Source: Thermoanaerobaculia bacterium (GTDB lineage Bacteria > Acidobacteriota > Thermoanaerobaculia > Gp7-AA8). Taken from it: a DNA stretch of 20,463 bases. The DNA lies in NCBI GenBank assembly GCA_023700825.1, contig JAMPYE010000016.1:1-20463 (forward strand), in the 5' to 3' direction. The notes below the pieces were generated by a model that worked only from the letters and a program-made list of their open reading frames with translations, was not told the origin of the DNA and did not search any database. The position numbers were made by a program, and so were the translations under genes. The stretch's first letter is position 1. Each line of letters begins with the position of its first letter. Below, in pieces: positions 7,935-14,583 of this stretch.

Positions 7935-7963
7935 AGTATAAACACGACGACCTTTCCGGTCAA
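7935..7963 (-). promoter_or_regulatory. Sigma-70-type promoter of the rpmH-parA operon
   Basis: On the minus strand, TTGACC (7963-7958), a 17-nt spacer, then TATACT (7940-7935). This is close to the TTGACA-17-TATAAT consensus and is the best promoter match seen in the window. Transcription would start near 7928, giving a leader of about 35 nt before rpmH. Arms GGCGGG (7928-7933) and CCCGCC (7964-7969) flank it as a 6-bp inverted repeat of unknown meaning. Confidence 0.8.
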
Positions 7964-8021
7964 CCCGCCGGGACAGTCGGCCAAACGCCCTGCCCCATGG
8001 TGCTATTCCACGAAACGGTGA

Positions 8022-8050
8022 TTGCCACCCGGAAGTCGCTGTGCTATTCT
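8022..8050 (+). promoter_or_regulatory. Promoter of dnaA
   Basis: TTGCCA (8022-8027), a 17-nt spacer, then TATTCT (8045-8050), with an extended -10 TG at 8042-8043. The start would be near 8057, placing the three DnaA boxes at about +18 to +48 in the dnaA leader. That arrangement would suit DnaA autorepression. The leader is about 75 nt. Confidence 0.65.
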
Positions 8051-8074
8051 CCGCAGCCCTTTCCCAGTAGTGCA

Positions 8075-8105
8075 TTTTCCACAATTGTGGAAAAGCTGTG
8101 GAATT
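8075..8105. promoter_or_regulatory. Cluster of three phased DnaA boxes
   Basis: TTTTCCACA at 8075-8083 (plus) and its inverse at 8086-8094 (minus) together form the perfect 20-bp palindrome TTTTCCACAATTGTGGAAAA. A third, weaker box (AATTCCACA read on the minus strand) lies at 8097-8105. The first two match the TTATCCACA consensus at 8 of 9 positions. Successive boxes are 11 bp apart, one helical turn, so all would face the same side of the DNA. A much weaker match, TATTCCACG, is at 8004-8012. Confidence 0.8.
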
Positions 8106-8132
8106 ACAACGGGATAGCTGGCCTCGCCCATC

Positions 8133-9446
8133 ATGAATCTCTGGGATCAGGTTCTCATTCAGCTCAAGGCAGAACTAACAGGCGCCGAGTTCGACGCCTG
8201 GCTCAGGGATACCGAGCTCCTTGCGCGAAAGGGTGACAAGCTCGAAATCCGCGTTCCTAACGACCGAACCGCCTCGGAAATCTCGAGCCGGTTCGGAGCT
8301 CGGATCCGAGAGCTCCTCGATCAGATCGCCTCGACGCGCATGATCGCGACGTTCGTCGCGGACGCTTCCTCCTCCTCCGCCGCTCCGTCGGTGCCCTCCT
8401 CTCCCTCGGCTTCCGAGCCGGAGATCATCTCCTCGGTATTCAATCCCCGATACAAGTTCGAGACCTTCGTCCAGGGCCCGTCGAACCAGCTCGCTTACGC
8501 CGCGTCTCTCTCGGTGGCCGAAAACCCGAGCGGATCGTTCAATCCTCTCTTCATCTACGGAGGCGCGGGGCTCGGCAAGACCCACCTCATCCAGGCGATC
8601 GGCCAGCAGATCCGCGAAAAGCGCCCGACGATGAAGGTCGTCTACATGTCGGCCGACAACTTCGTCAACGAGCTGATCTCGTCCATTCGCTACGACCGGA
8701 TGTCTCAGTTCCGCGATCGCTACCGCTCGATCGATGCCCTGCTTCTCGACGACATCCAGTTTCTCGCCGGAAAGGAGCGGACGCAGGAAGAGTTCTTCCA
8801 TACGTTCAATTCTCTCTACGAGGCGCAGAAGCAGATCGTCTTCACCTCCGACGCTCCCCCGCGCGACATCCCCACTCTCGAGGAGCGTCTCCGCTCACGG
8901 TTCGAGTGGGGTCTTACTGCCGACATCCAGCCTCCCGACCTGGAGACGAAGATCGCGATTCTCCGCAAGAAGGCGGAGGAGAAACGAATTTCTCTTCCGA
9001 ATGACGTCGCGATGTTCATCGCCGAGCGCGTTCGCTCGAACATCCGGGAGCTCGAAGGCCATCTCAACCGCGTGACTGCGTACGCCTCCCTCTCGGGACA
9101 CTCGATCTCGCTCGACCTCTCGAAGGAAGCTCTTCGCGATCTTCTCGCGAAAGAGAACAAGCCGATCTCGGCCCAGGAAATCCTGCGCGTCGTTGCCGGC
9201 CACTATGGCATCAAGGTTGCGGAGATTAAATCGAAGTCGAATTCCCGCCCCATCGCTTATCCGCGACAGATTGCGATGTATCTCTGCAAGACGCTCACCG
9301 ATCTCTCGTATCCCGAGATCGGCAAGATCTTCAACAACAAGCATCACTCGACGGTCATCTACTCGGTCGAAAAGATCGAGCGACTGAAAGACGAAGATCC
9401 GGCTGTCGGGAACACTCTCGATAATCTGACGAAGCACTTTCGATGA
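8133..9446 (+). CDS. dnaA: Chromosomal replication initiator protein DnaA
   Basis: AAA+ initiator that binds DnaA boxes and melts the origin. The 437-residue product has domain I (about 1-75) and a short Ser/Ala/Pro-rich domain II linker (about 77-98). The AAA+ domain III carries Walker A GGAGLGKT at 143-150, Walker B LLLDD at 203-207, box VII LRSRFEWG at 253-260 with the likely arginine finger, and sensor-2 Arg in RELEGH near 305. Domain IV is a helix-turn-helix (about 345-437) with signature NNKHHSTVIYS at 401-411, the DHTTV motif of E. coli reading HHSTV here. No convincing ribosome site precedes the ATG; GGGATAGC lies about 17 nt away. First gene of the rightward operon. Confidence 0.98.
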   Translation: MNLWDQVLIQLKAELTGAEFDAWLRDTELLARKGDKLEIRVPNDRTASEISSRFGARIRELLDQIASTRMIATFVADASSSSAAPSVPSSPSASEPEIISSVFNPRYKFETFVQGPSNQLAYAASLSVAENPSGSFNPLFIYGGAGLGKTHLIQAIGQQIREKRPTMKVVYMSADNFVNELISSIRYDRMSQFRDRYRSIDALLLDDIQFLAGKERTQEEFFHTFNSLYEAQKQIVFTSDAPPRDIPTLEERLRSRFEWGLTADIQPPDLETKIAILRKKAEEKRISLPNDVAMFIAERVRSNIRELEGHLNRVTAYASLSGHSISLDLSKEALRDLLAKENKPISAQEILRVVAGHYGIKVAEIKSKSNSRPIAYPRQIAMYLCKTLTDLSYPEIGKIFNNKHHSTVIYSVEKIERLKDEDPAVGNTLDNLTKHFR

Positions 9447-9532
9447 GTCCGAGAGATTTCCGCAGCTCCCTGTCGAACGGAACGCTAAACGCTGCGGAAA
9501 ACCGGTCACCCGGGCTGCTGACTTTTCGAGCC

Positions 9533-9541
9533 TGTGGAAAG
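9533..9541 (-). promoter_or_regulatory. DnaA box downstream of dnaA
   Basis: CTTTCCACA on the minus strand, one base different from the strong boxes upstream of dnaA and 7 of 9 against TTATCCACA. It is isolated among weaker TTTCCGC-type motifs. Confidence 0.45.
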
Positions 9542-9598
9542 CTCGACGCCGGTCGTCGCCTTTTCCGCGACGATCTTCACAAGCGGCAGAATGAAGAC

Positions 9599-9607
9599 TG
9601 CTATACT
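9599..9607 (+). promoter_or_regulatory. Extended -10 promoter for dnaN
   Basis: TGCTATACT: a TATACT -10 hexamer with the TGN extension. No good -35 element is at the right distance (ACAAGC lies 17 nt upstream), as is common for extended -10 promoters. It would give a leader of about 85 nt with a pyrimidine-rich tract before dnaN. Confidence 0.5.
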
Positions 9608-9699
9608 TTCGAGTCACTTACGAGAGCTTCTGTTTTTTCCGCGTGCTCTTTCTTCTGCTTCTTCTGATTTAAAGAATTTAGGATTTCAGGAAACCATCG

Positions 9700-10812
9700 A
9701 TGGAATTCACCGTTGCCAAATCGGACCTGCAAAAGGAACTGCAGCTCTGCCAGGGAGTCGTCGAGAGGCGCTCGACGATCCCGATTCTCTCGAACGTGCT
9801 CCTGAAGGCGACGAAGGATCGCATCGAGCTTGCGGCGACCGATCTCGACGTTACCCTGCAGACCGCGTGCAACGCGGCGGTGAAGCAGCAGGGAATGGTC
9901 ACGATCGACGCGCGGCGTTTCTTCGACATCGTCCGCTCGCTTCCCGAAGACGACGTCAAGATCAGCCTCGACGAGAACTACTCGGTCCAGGTCGAGTCGG
10001 GATCGGCGAAGTTCCGCCTGCTCGGGCTTCCCGCCGAGGACTACCCGACTCTTCCCAAGGTCGACCGATCGAAAGCGGTCGTCGTCGATCTGCAGGATCT
10101 CAAGACGATGGTCGAGAAGGTCGTCTTCGCGATCACGCACGAAGAGACTCGGTTCCAGCTCAACGGTGCGCTACTCAAGATCGCCGAAGGCCGGATGGAG
10201 ATGGTCGCGACCGACGGACATCGCATGGCCCTGGTCACGATGCCGGTCGGTGCGGGAGTCCAGGATCTGACGATCCTCATCCCGCGCAAGGCGCTCAACG
10301 AAATTCTGCGCTTCGACGCCGGCGAAGACGGCTCGATGAAATTCGGGACGTCGGAGAATCACCTCTTCTTCGAGGCGGGCGACCGCTGCCTGATGGCCCG
10401 CATGATGGACGTCAACTTCCCGAACTACATGGAGGTCATCGCGCGGGACAACGACCGCCGGGTGACCGTCACGCGAGAGCGGTTGCTGGCCAGCATCAAG
10501 CGCGTCTCGCTGGTCGCGAACGAGCGCACGCGCGCGGTTCGCTTCGATTTCGCCGCGGGGAAACTCACCGTGTCGTCGACGAGCGCCGAGCTCGGAGACG
10601 CTAGGGAAACCGTTCCGATCGAGTACACCGGGGCGCCGTTCCACGTCGGGCTCAACGCGAGCTACGTCGCCGATTTTCTCGCGGCGGTCGACACGGACGT
10701 CGTCGCGCTCGATCTCAAGGACGAGAACAGCCAGTGCATCGCGCGTCCGCTCGGCGGAGAAGAGCTCGCCTACGAGTACGTCTACATCGTGATGCCGATG
10801 CGAATCGGCTGA
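9700..10812 (+). CDS. dnaN: DNA polymerase III beta subunit (sliding clamp)
   Basis: Ring-shaped processivity clamp of the replicative polymerase, also a hub for mismatch repair and translesion polymerases. The 370-residue product shows the three-fold clamp architecture: N-terminal MEFTVAKSDLQKELQLCQGVVERRSTIPILSNVLL, central TDGHRMALV, and the C-terminal end VYIVMPMRIG in place of the usual MPMRL. Full family length (about 365-375). The ATG has AGGA 8 nt upstream. recF follows after 7 nt, the conserved dnaA-dnaN-recF order. Confidence 0.98.
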   Translation: MEFTVAKSDLQKELQLCQGVVERRSTIPILSNVLLKATKDRIELAATDLDVTLQTACNAAVKQQGMVTIDARRFFDIVRSLPEDDVKISLDENYSVQVESGSAKFRLLGLPAEDYPTLPKVDRSKAVVVDLQDLKTMVEKVVFAITHEETRFQLNGALLKIAEGRMEMVATDGHRMALVTMPVGAGVQDLTILIPRKALNEILRFDAGEDGSMKFGTSENHLFFEAGDRCLMARMMDVNFPNYMEVIARDNDRRVTVTRERLLASIKRVSLVANERTRAVRFDFAAGKLTVSSTSAELGDARETVPIEYTGAPFHVGLNASYVADFLAAVDTDVVALDLKDENSQCIARPLGGEELAYEYVYIVMPMRIG

Positions 10813-10819
10813 TCCGGCC

Positions 10820-11947
10820 TTGATTCTTCGAGAGCTCGCGACGCGGAACTTCCGCAACCTCGAGCCGGAACGTCTCGAGCTTCACCCCGACGCCAACGTC
10901 TTCGTCGGGGCGAACGGACAGGGGAAGACCAACCTCCTCGAGGCGATCTACTTTCTCTCGACCACGAAGTCGTTTCGCACGACGCGTGTCGCGAATCTCT
11001 TTCGCTTCGACGCCGACCACCTGTTCGCCGAGGGTGTCGCCGAGGGTGACGGCCTCCGGAAAACGCTCTCCATCGGGATCGAGGCGGCGTCGACGAGGAA
11101 AAGGGAACTGCTGGTGAACGGGCAGAAGTCGCCTCTCGACCAGTACGTCGCACAGCTTCCGGTGATCGCCTACTCCGCCGCGCGCCTCGAGATCATCCGC
11201 GGCGCGCCCGACGAGAGGCGGCGCTTTCTCGACCGAGGAATCGCCTCGCTGCGCCCGGGCTACCTCTCCGCGCTCTCCAAGTACCAGCGGACCGTGGAGC
11301 AGAGAAACGCGCTGCTGCGGGCCGTTGCGGACGGCGACGAGAGAGAGTCGTCACTGGCCGCCTGGGACGCCGAGCTCGCGTCGACCGGAGCGGTCGTGGC
11401 TGCCGCCCGAGCGGAGTTCGCGGCAATGCTCTCGTCGGAGTTCGCGAAAGTCGTCGCGGAGATGCGCTATCACGTCGACGATCTCGAGCTTCGCTACGAG
11501 CCCTCGGGGGCGTTCCTGAGCGATCGCGGCTCGGTGCTCTCCGCGCTTGAGAGACTGCGTCCACGGGAGCTCGGCGCGGGCTTTACGATCCAGGGCCCGC
11601 ACCGCGACGATCTCGCGTTCAGCATCCGGGGACGGAACGCCGCGGAGGTCCTGTCGAGCGGCGAAACGAAGATGACGGTGCTCTTCCTGAAGCTCGCCAG
11701 GGTGGCGCTCTATCGCGAGAGGGCGGGGAGAAAGCCGTTGTTCATCTTCGACGACGTCGACGCCGAGCTGGATCTTCCTGTCATTGAACGACTTATGGCG
11801 TTCCTGTGCCGGGGCGTTCAGCTCTTCGCCAGCTCGGCAAAGGACGAGGTGCTCTCGCGACTCGACCTCGGCGCTCACGTCCGGATTCCGGTCGCCGCAG
11901 GACGTGCCGGAACGCCCCTTCTCCGCGACCTCCCGGACGAGCATTAA
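10820..11947 (+). CDS. recF: DNA replication and repair protein RecF
   Basis: SMC-like ATPase that, with RecO and RecR, loads RecA at gaps and stalled forks. The 375-residue product has Walker A GANGQGKT at 30-37, the TTKSFRT segment just after it, and Walker B LFIFDD at 307-312 with a DAELD D-loop. The ABC-type signature reads LSSGET (278-283), whereas RecF usually has a SQGQ-like sequence. The start is TTG: the only in-frame option, because the upstream frame closes within about 30 nt and the protein begins at the expected place (MILRELATRNFRNL). There is no clear ribosome site; 7 nt after dnaN, so probably read by coupling. Confidence 0.96.
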   Translation: MILRELATRNFRNLEPERLELHPDANVFVGANGQGKTNLLEAIYFLSTTKSFRTTRVANLFRFDADHLFAEGVAEGDGLRKTLSIGIEAASTRKRELLVNGQKSPLDQYVAQLPVIAYSAARLEIIRGAPDERRRFLDRGIASLRPGYLSALSKYQRTVEQRNALLRAVADGDERESSLAAWDAELASTGAVVAAARAEFAAMLSSEFAKVVAEMRYHVDDLELRYEPSGAFLSDRGSVLSALERLRPRELGAGFTIQGPHRDDLAFSIRGRNAAEVLSSGETKMTVLFLKLARVALYRERAGRKPLFIFDDVDAELDLPVIERLMAFLCRGVQLFASSAKDEVLSRLDLGAHVRIPVAAGRAGTPLLRDLPDEH

Positions 11948-12142
11948 AGCCTTCTCGGGGAAGAATTTCCTGTCGTCGCGAGGTGTTCTTTTCGACGAGA
12001 AAACTGCTGGGATTCTTCAGTCGGATTTCGGGACCGAGAGTGCCTCCGAATCTGGCCGCTTTTTTGCCTGGAAGTCTCCTGACTAACGAAGAGGATCGAT
12101 CGCGATCGCGGCGGGAGCTGCGGCGCCTTGAATACGCCCTGT
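11948..12142. other. recF-gyrB spacer
   Basis: A 195-bp gap with lower GC than its neighbours. It contains a run of six T at 12060-12065 without a convincing preceding hairpin, a weak 6-bp TCGTCG/CGACGA inverted repeat in the first half, and a CGATCGCGATCG palindrome at 12097-12108. No clear sigma-70 promoter was seen. A GGGAG at 12113-12117 could serve the TTG at 12128 as a ribosome site. Confidence 0.4.
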
Positions 12143-14530
12143 ATGTCGGAAAACTACACAGCTGAAGACATCAAAGTTCTGAAGGGGCTGGACGCGGTTC
12201 GCAAGCGTCCCGGCATGTACATCGGCGACGTCGACGATGTCGCCGGCCTCCATCACATGGTCTACGAGACCGTCGACAATGCGATCGACGAGTGCATGGC
12301 GGGGTACGCGACGCGCGTCCAGGTCACGATCCATCCCGACAATTCGGTGACGGTCGAAGACGACGGGCGAGGCATCCCCGTCGACATGCACAAAGAAGAG
12401 GGGCGCTCCGCGGCGGAGGTCATCATGACCGAGCTGCACGCCGGCGGAAAGTTCGACAACAACTCGTACAAAGTGTCGGGCGGGCTCCACGGCGTCGGCG
12501 TCTCCGTCGTCAACTTCCTTTCCGAGTGGCTCGAGCTCGAGATTCACCGGGAAGAGCAGATCTGGGTGCAGAGCTACCGCCGCGGCAAGGCGGTGGCGCC
12601 GCTGAAGAAGGCGGGACGGACGAAAAGCCGCGGCACGAAGGTCACGTTCAAGCCCGATCACGAAGTCTTCTCCGTTCTCGAGATGAATTTCAACACGCTC
12701 TCGCAGCGGATGCGCGAGCTCGCGTTCCTCAATTCGGGCGCGAGGATCCTGATCCACGACGAACGGACGGAGACGCGCCAGGAGTACTTCTACGAGGGCG
12801 GCATCAAGGCCTTCGTCGAAGACCTCAGCAAGACGAAGGCGCCGATTCACCCCGAGCCGATCTACCTTCGTGAGGAGCGCGATGGCGAGACGGTGGAGAT
12901 CGCGCTGCAGTGGAACGAGGGCTATAGCGAGAACGTCTACGCGTTCACGAATACGATCAAGAACTCCGACGGCGGCACGCATCTCGAGGGCTTCAAGCTC
13001 GCGCTGACGCGGACCATCAACAAGTACGCCGAAGAAGAGAACCTGCTCGCCCGCACGAAGGTCTCGATCGAGGGCGACGACATCCGCGAAGGCCTGACGG
13101 CCGTCGTCTCCGTGAAGATCCGCGAGCCGCGCTTCTCGTCGCAGACCAAAGATAAGCTGGTCTCATCCCACGTGAAGACCTGGGTCAGCCAGGTGTTAGG
13201 CGACCGGCTCAGCGAATACCTCGGCGAGCACCCCAAGGAAGCACGGCGGATCATCGAGAAGATCGTCGACGCGGCGACCGCGCGCGAAGCAGCGCGCCGG
13301 GCGAGGGATCTCACCCGCCGCAAGGGCATTCTCGACTCCGGCTCGCTTCCCGGGAAGCTCGCCGACTGCCAGGAGCGCGATCCCTCGAAGGCCGAGATCT
13401 TCTTCGTCGAGGGAGATTCGGCAGGCGGATCGGCCAAGCAGGGGCGCGACCGCCGCTTCCAGGCGATCATGCCGCTCAAGGGAAAGATTCTCAACGTCGA
13501 GAAGGCGCGACTCGACAAGATGCTCGCCTCCGAAGAGATCCGCCTGATGATCTCGGCACTCGGCACGAGCATCGGCAACGACGACTTCTCGATCGAGAAG
13601 CTCCGCTACCACAAGGTCATCATCATGACCGACGCCGACGTCGACGGATCGCACATCCGCACGCTGATCCTGACCTTCTTCTACCGGAACATGCCCGAGG
13701 TCATCCGCCGCGGGCACCTCTTCATCGCGCAGCCGCCGCTCTTCAGGGTCGTGCACGGCAAGAGCGAGGAGTACGTCAAGGACGAGAAGTCGCTCACGCG
13801 CATGCTTCTCCGCCGCGTCGCGGCGTCGATCGACCTGCGGTCGTCGAGCGGCGCGATCGAGCCGACGGCAGTCGAGCCGCTGCTCGAACTGATGGAAGAG
13901 TACCGGATGCACATGCGCAAGCTCGAGGCGCGGGCAATCCCGCGGCTCGTCATCGAGACGCTGCTCGCCGCGGGACTCAAGGACCACGACGCGCTGCAGG
14001 ACGCCGAGCGGCTCGAGGCGGCGCGCGCCGCACTGGAAGCGGCCAGGCTCCAGCACGTGACGGTCGAGCGCGACGAGGAGCACGAGATGTCGCGGATCTG
14101 CCTGATGGCGAGCCGCAACGGCTCGTCGCGGGCGATCGTCGTCGACTTCGACTTCGTCAGGCAGCACGAGTTCATGGAGGTCGGCCGCATCCGCGAGGCG
14201 ATGGCCGCGGCAGGCGGTGCCGGGCCGTGGGTTCTGTCGCACAACGAAGAGTCGCTCGAGACCGGCGACGTCGACGCGCTCCTCGAGCGGGTGTACGAGC
14301 TCGCCAAGAAGGGACTGACCATCAACCGCTACAAGGGTCTCGGCGAGATGAACCCCGAGCAGCTCTGGGAGACGACGATGGACCCGGCGAAGCGGCAGCT
14401 TCTCAAGGTCGTCGTCGACGACGAGAACGCGGCCGACGGCGTGTTCACTCTCCTGATGGGCGACCTGGTCGAGCCGCGACGCCAGTTCATCGAAGACAAC
14501 GCACTCAACGTCAGGAACCTCGACGTCTGA
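12143..14530 (+). CDS. gyrB: DNA gyrase subunit B
   Basis: ATPase subunit of gyrase, which introduces negative supercoils; works as GyrA2GyrB2 ahead of forks and transcription. From this ATG the product has 795 residues. The GHKL ATPase domain has Glu42 and Asn46 in ETVDNAIDE and Asp73 in EDDGRG, plus GGLHGVGVSVVN. The TOPRIM metal site has Glu423 in EGDSAGG and Asp497/499 in DADVDGS, and the C-terminal motif is RYKGLGEMNPEQLWETTMDP. About 170 extra residues sit between the TOPRIM halves, the insert seen in Gram-negative-type GyrB. A TTG at 12128 with GGGAG about 10 nt upstream would add 5 residues and cannot be excluded; the ATG gives E. coli-like residue numbering. Confidence 0.97.
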   Translation: MSENYTAEDIKVLKGLDAVRKRPGMYIGDVDDVAGLHHMVYETVDNAIDECMAGYATRVQVTIHPDNSVTVEDDGRGIPVDMHKEEGRSAAEVIMTELHAGGKFDNNSYKVSGGLHGVGVSVVNFLSEWLELEIHREEQIWVQSYRRGKAVAPLKKAGRTKSRGTKVTFKPDHEVFSVLEMNFNTLSQRMRELAFLNSGARILIHDERTETRQEYFYEGGIKAFVEDLSKTKAPIHPEPIYLREERDGETVEIALQWNEGYSENVYAFTNTIKNSDGGTHLEGFKLALTRTINKYAEEENLLARTKVSIEGDDIREGLTAVVSVKIREPRFSSQTKDKLVSSHVKTWVSQVLGDRLSEYLGEHPKEARRIIEKIVDAATAREAARRARDLTRRKGILDSGSLPGKLADCQERDPSKAEIFFVEGDSAGGSAKQGRDRRFQAIMPLKGKILNVEKARLDKMLASEEIRLMISALGTSIGNDDFSIEKLRYHKVIIMTDADVDGSHIRTLILTFFYRNMPEVIRRGHLFIAQPPLFRVVHGKSEEYVKDEKSLTRMLLRRVAASIDLRSSSGAIEPTAVEPLLELMEEYRMHMRKLEARAIPRLVIETLLAAGLKDHDALQDAERLEAARAALEAARLQHVTVERDEEHEMSRICLMASRNGSSRAIVVDFDFVRQHEFMEVGRIREAMAAAGGAGPWVLSHNEESLETGDVDALLERVYELAKKGLTINRYKGLGEMNPEQLWETTMDPAKRQLLKVVVDDENAADGVFTLLMGDLVEPRRQFIEDNALNVRNLDV

Positions 14531-14583
14531 GACCGCGAGGAGAGCAACGCCCTCCCCGCCGGAAGAACCGGAAACCATAAAGC

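Larger units (their letters stand above)
7894..8132. other. oriC: Probable oriC part 1: rpmH-dnaA intergenic region
   Basis: A 239-bp gene-free stretch between two diverging operons, holding both promoters and a cluster of DnaA boxes at its dnaA end. This is the canonical location of a bacterial origin. No strong AT-rich unwinding tract is visible here, so either the origin extends into the dnaA-dnaN spacer or the melting element is elsewhere. Not proven from sequence alone; a GC-skew plot over the genome would settle it. Confidence 0.7.
9447..9699. other. dnaA-dnaN spacer with DnaA-box-like motifs and an AT-rich tract (possible oriC part 2)
   Basis: A 253-bp stretch with no gene. It holds a DnaA box on the minus strand (CTTTCCACA, 9533-9541) and inverted TTTCCGCAGC/GCTGCGGAAA arms at 9457-9466 and 9491-9500. 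More TTTCCGC motifs lie near 9560 and 9635, followed by CTN triplets at 9652-9666 and the AT-rich run ATTTAAAGAATTTAGG at 9667-9682. It also carries the likely dnaN promoter. In several bacteria the unwinding element lies exactly here; that this is so in this organism is inference. Confidence 0.5.

Noticed and set aside
10631..10649. Another parS-like GTTCCACGT inside dnaN
   Set aside because: Only the left half matches; the right half is CGGGCTC rather than GGAAC, so it is not a palindrome.
12055..12065. Six-T run before gyrB as an intrinsic terminator of recF
   Set aside because: No stable hairpin immediately precedes it in the sequence I could pair by eye.
12094..12110. CGATCGCGATCG palindrome upstream of gyrB as a regulatory operator
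   Set aside because: Built from repeated CGATCG units common in such GC-rich DNA; no supporting promoter or second copy was seen.
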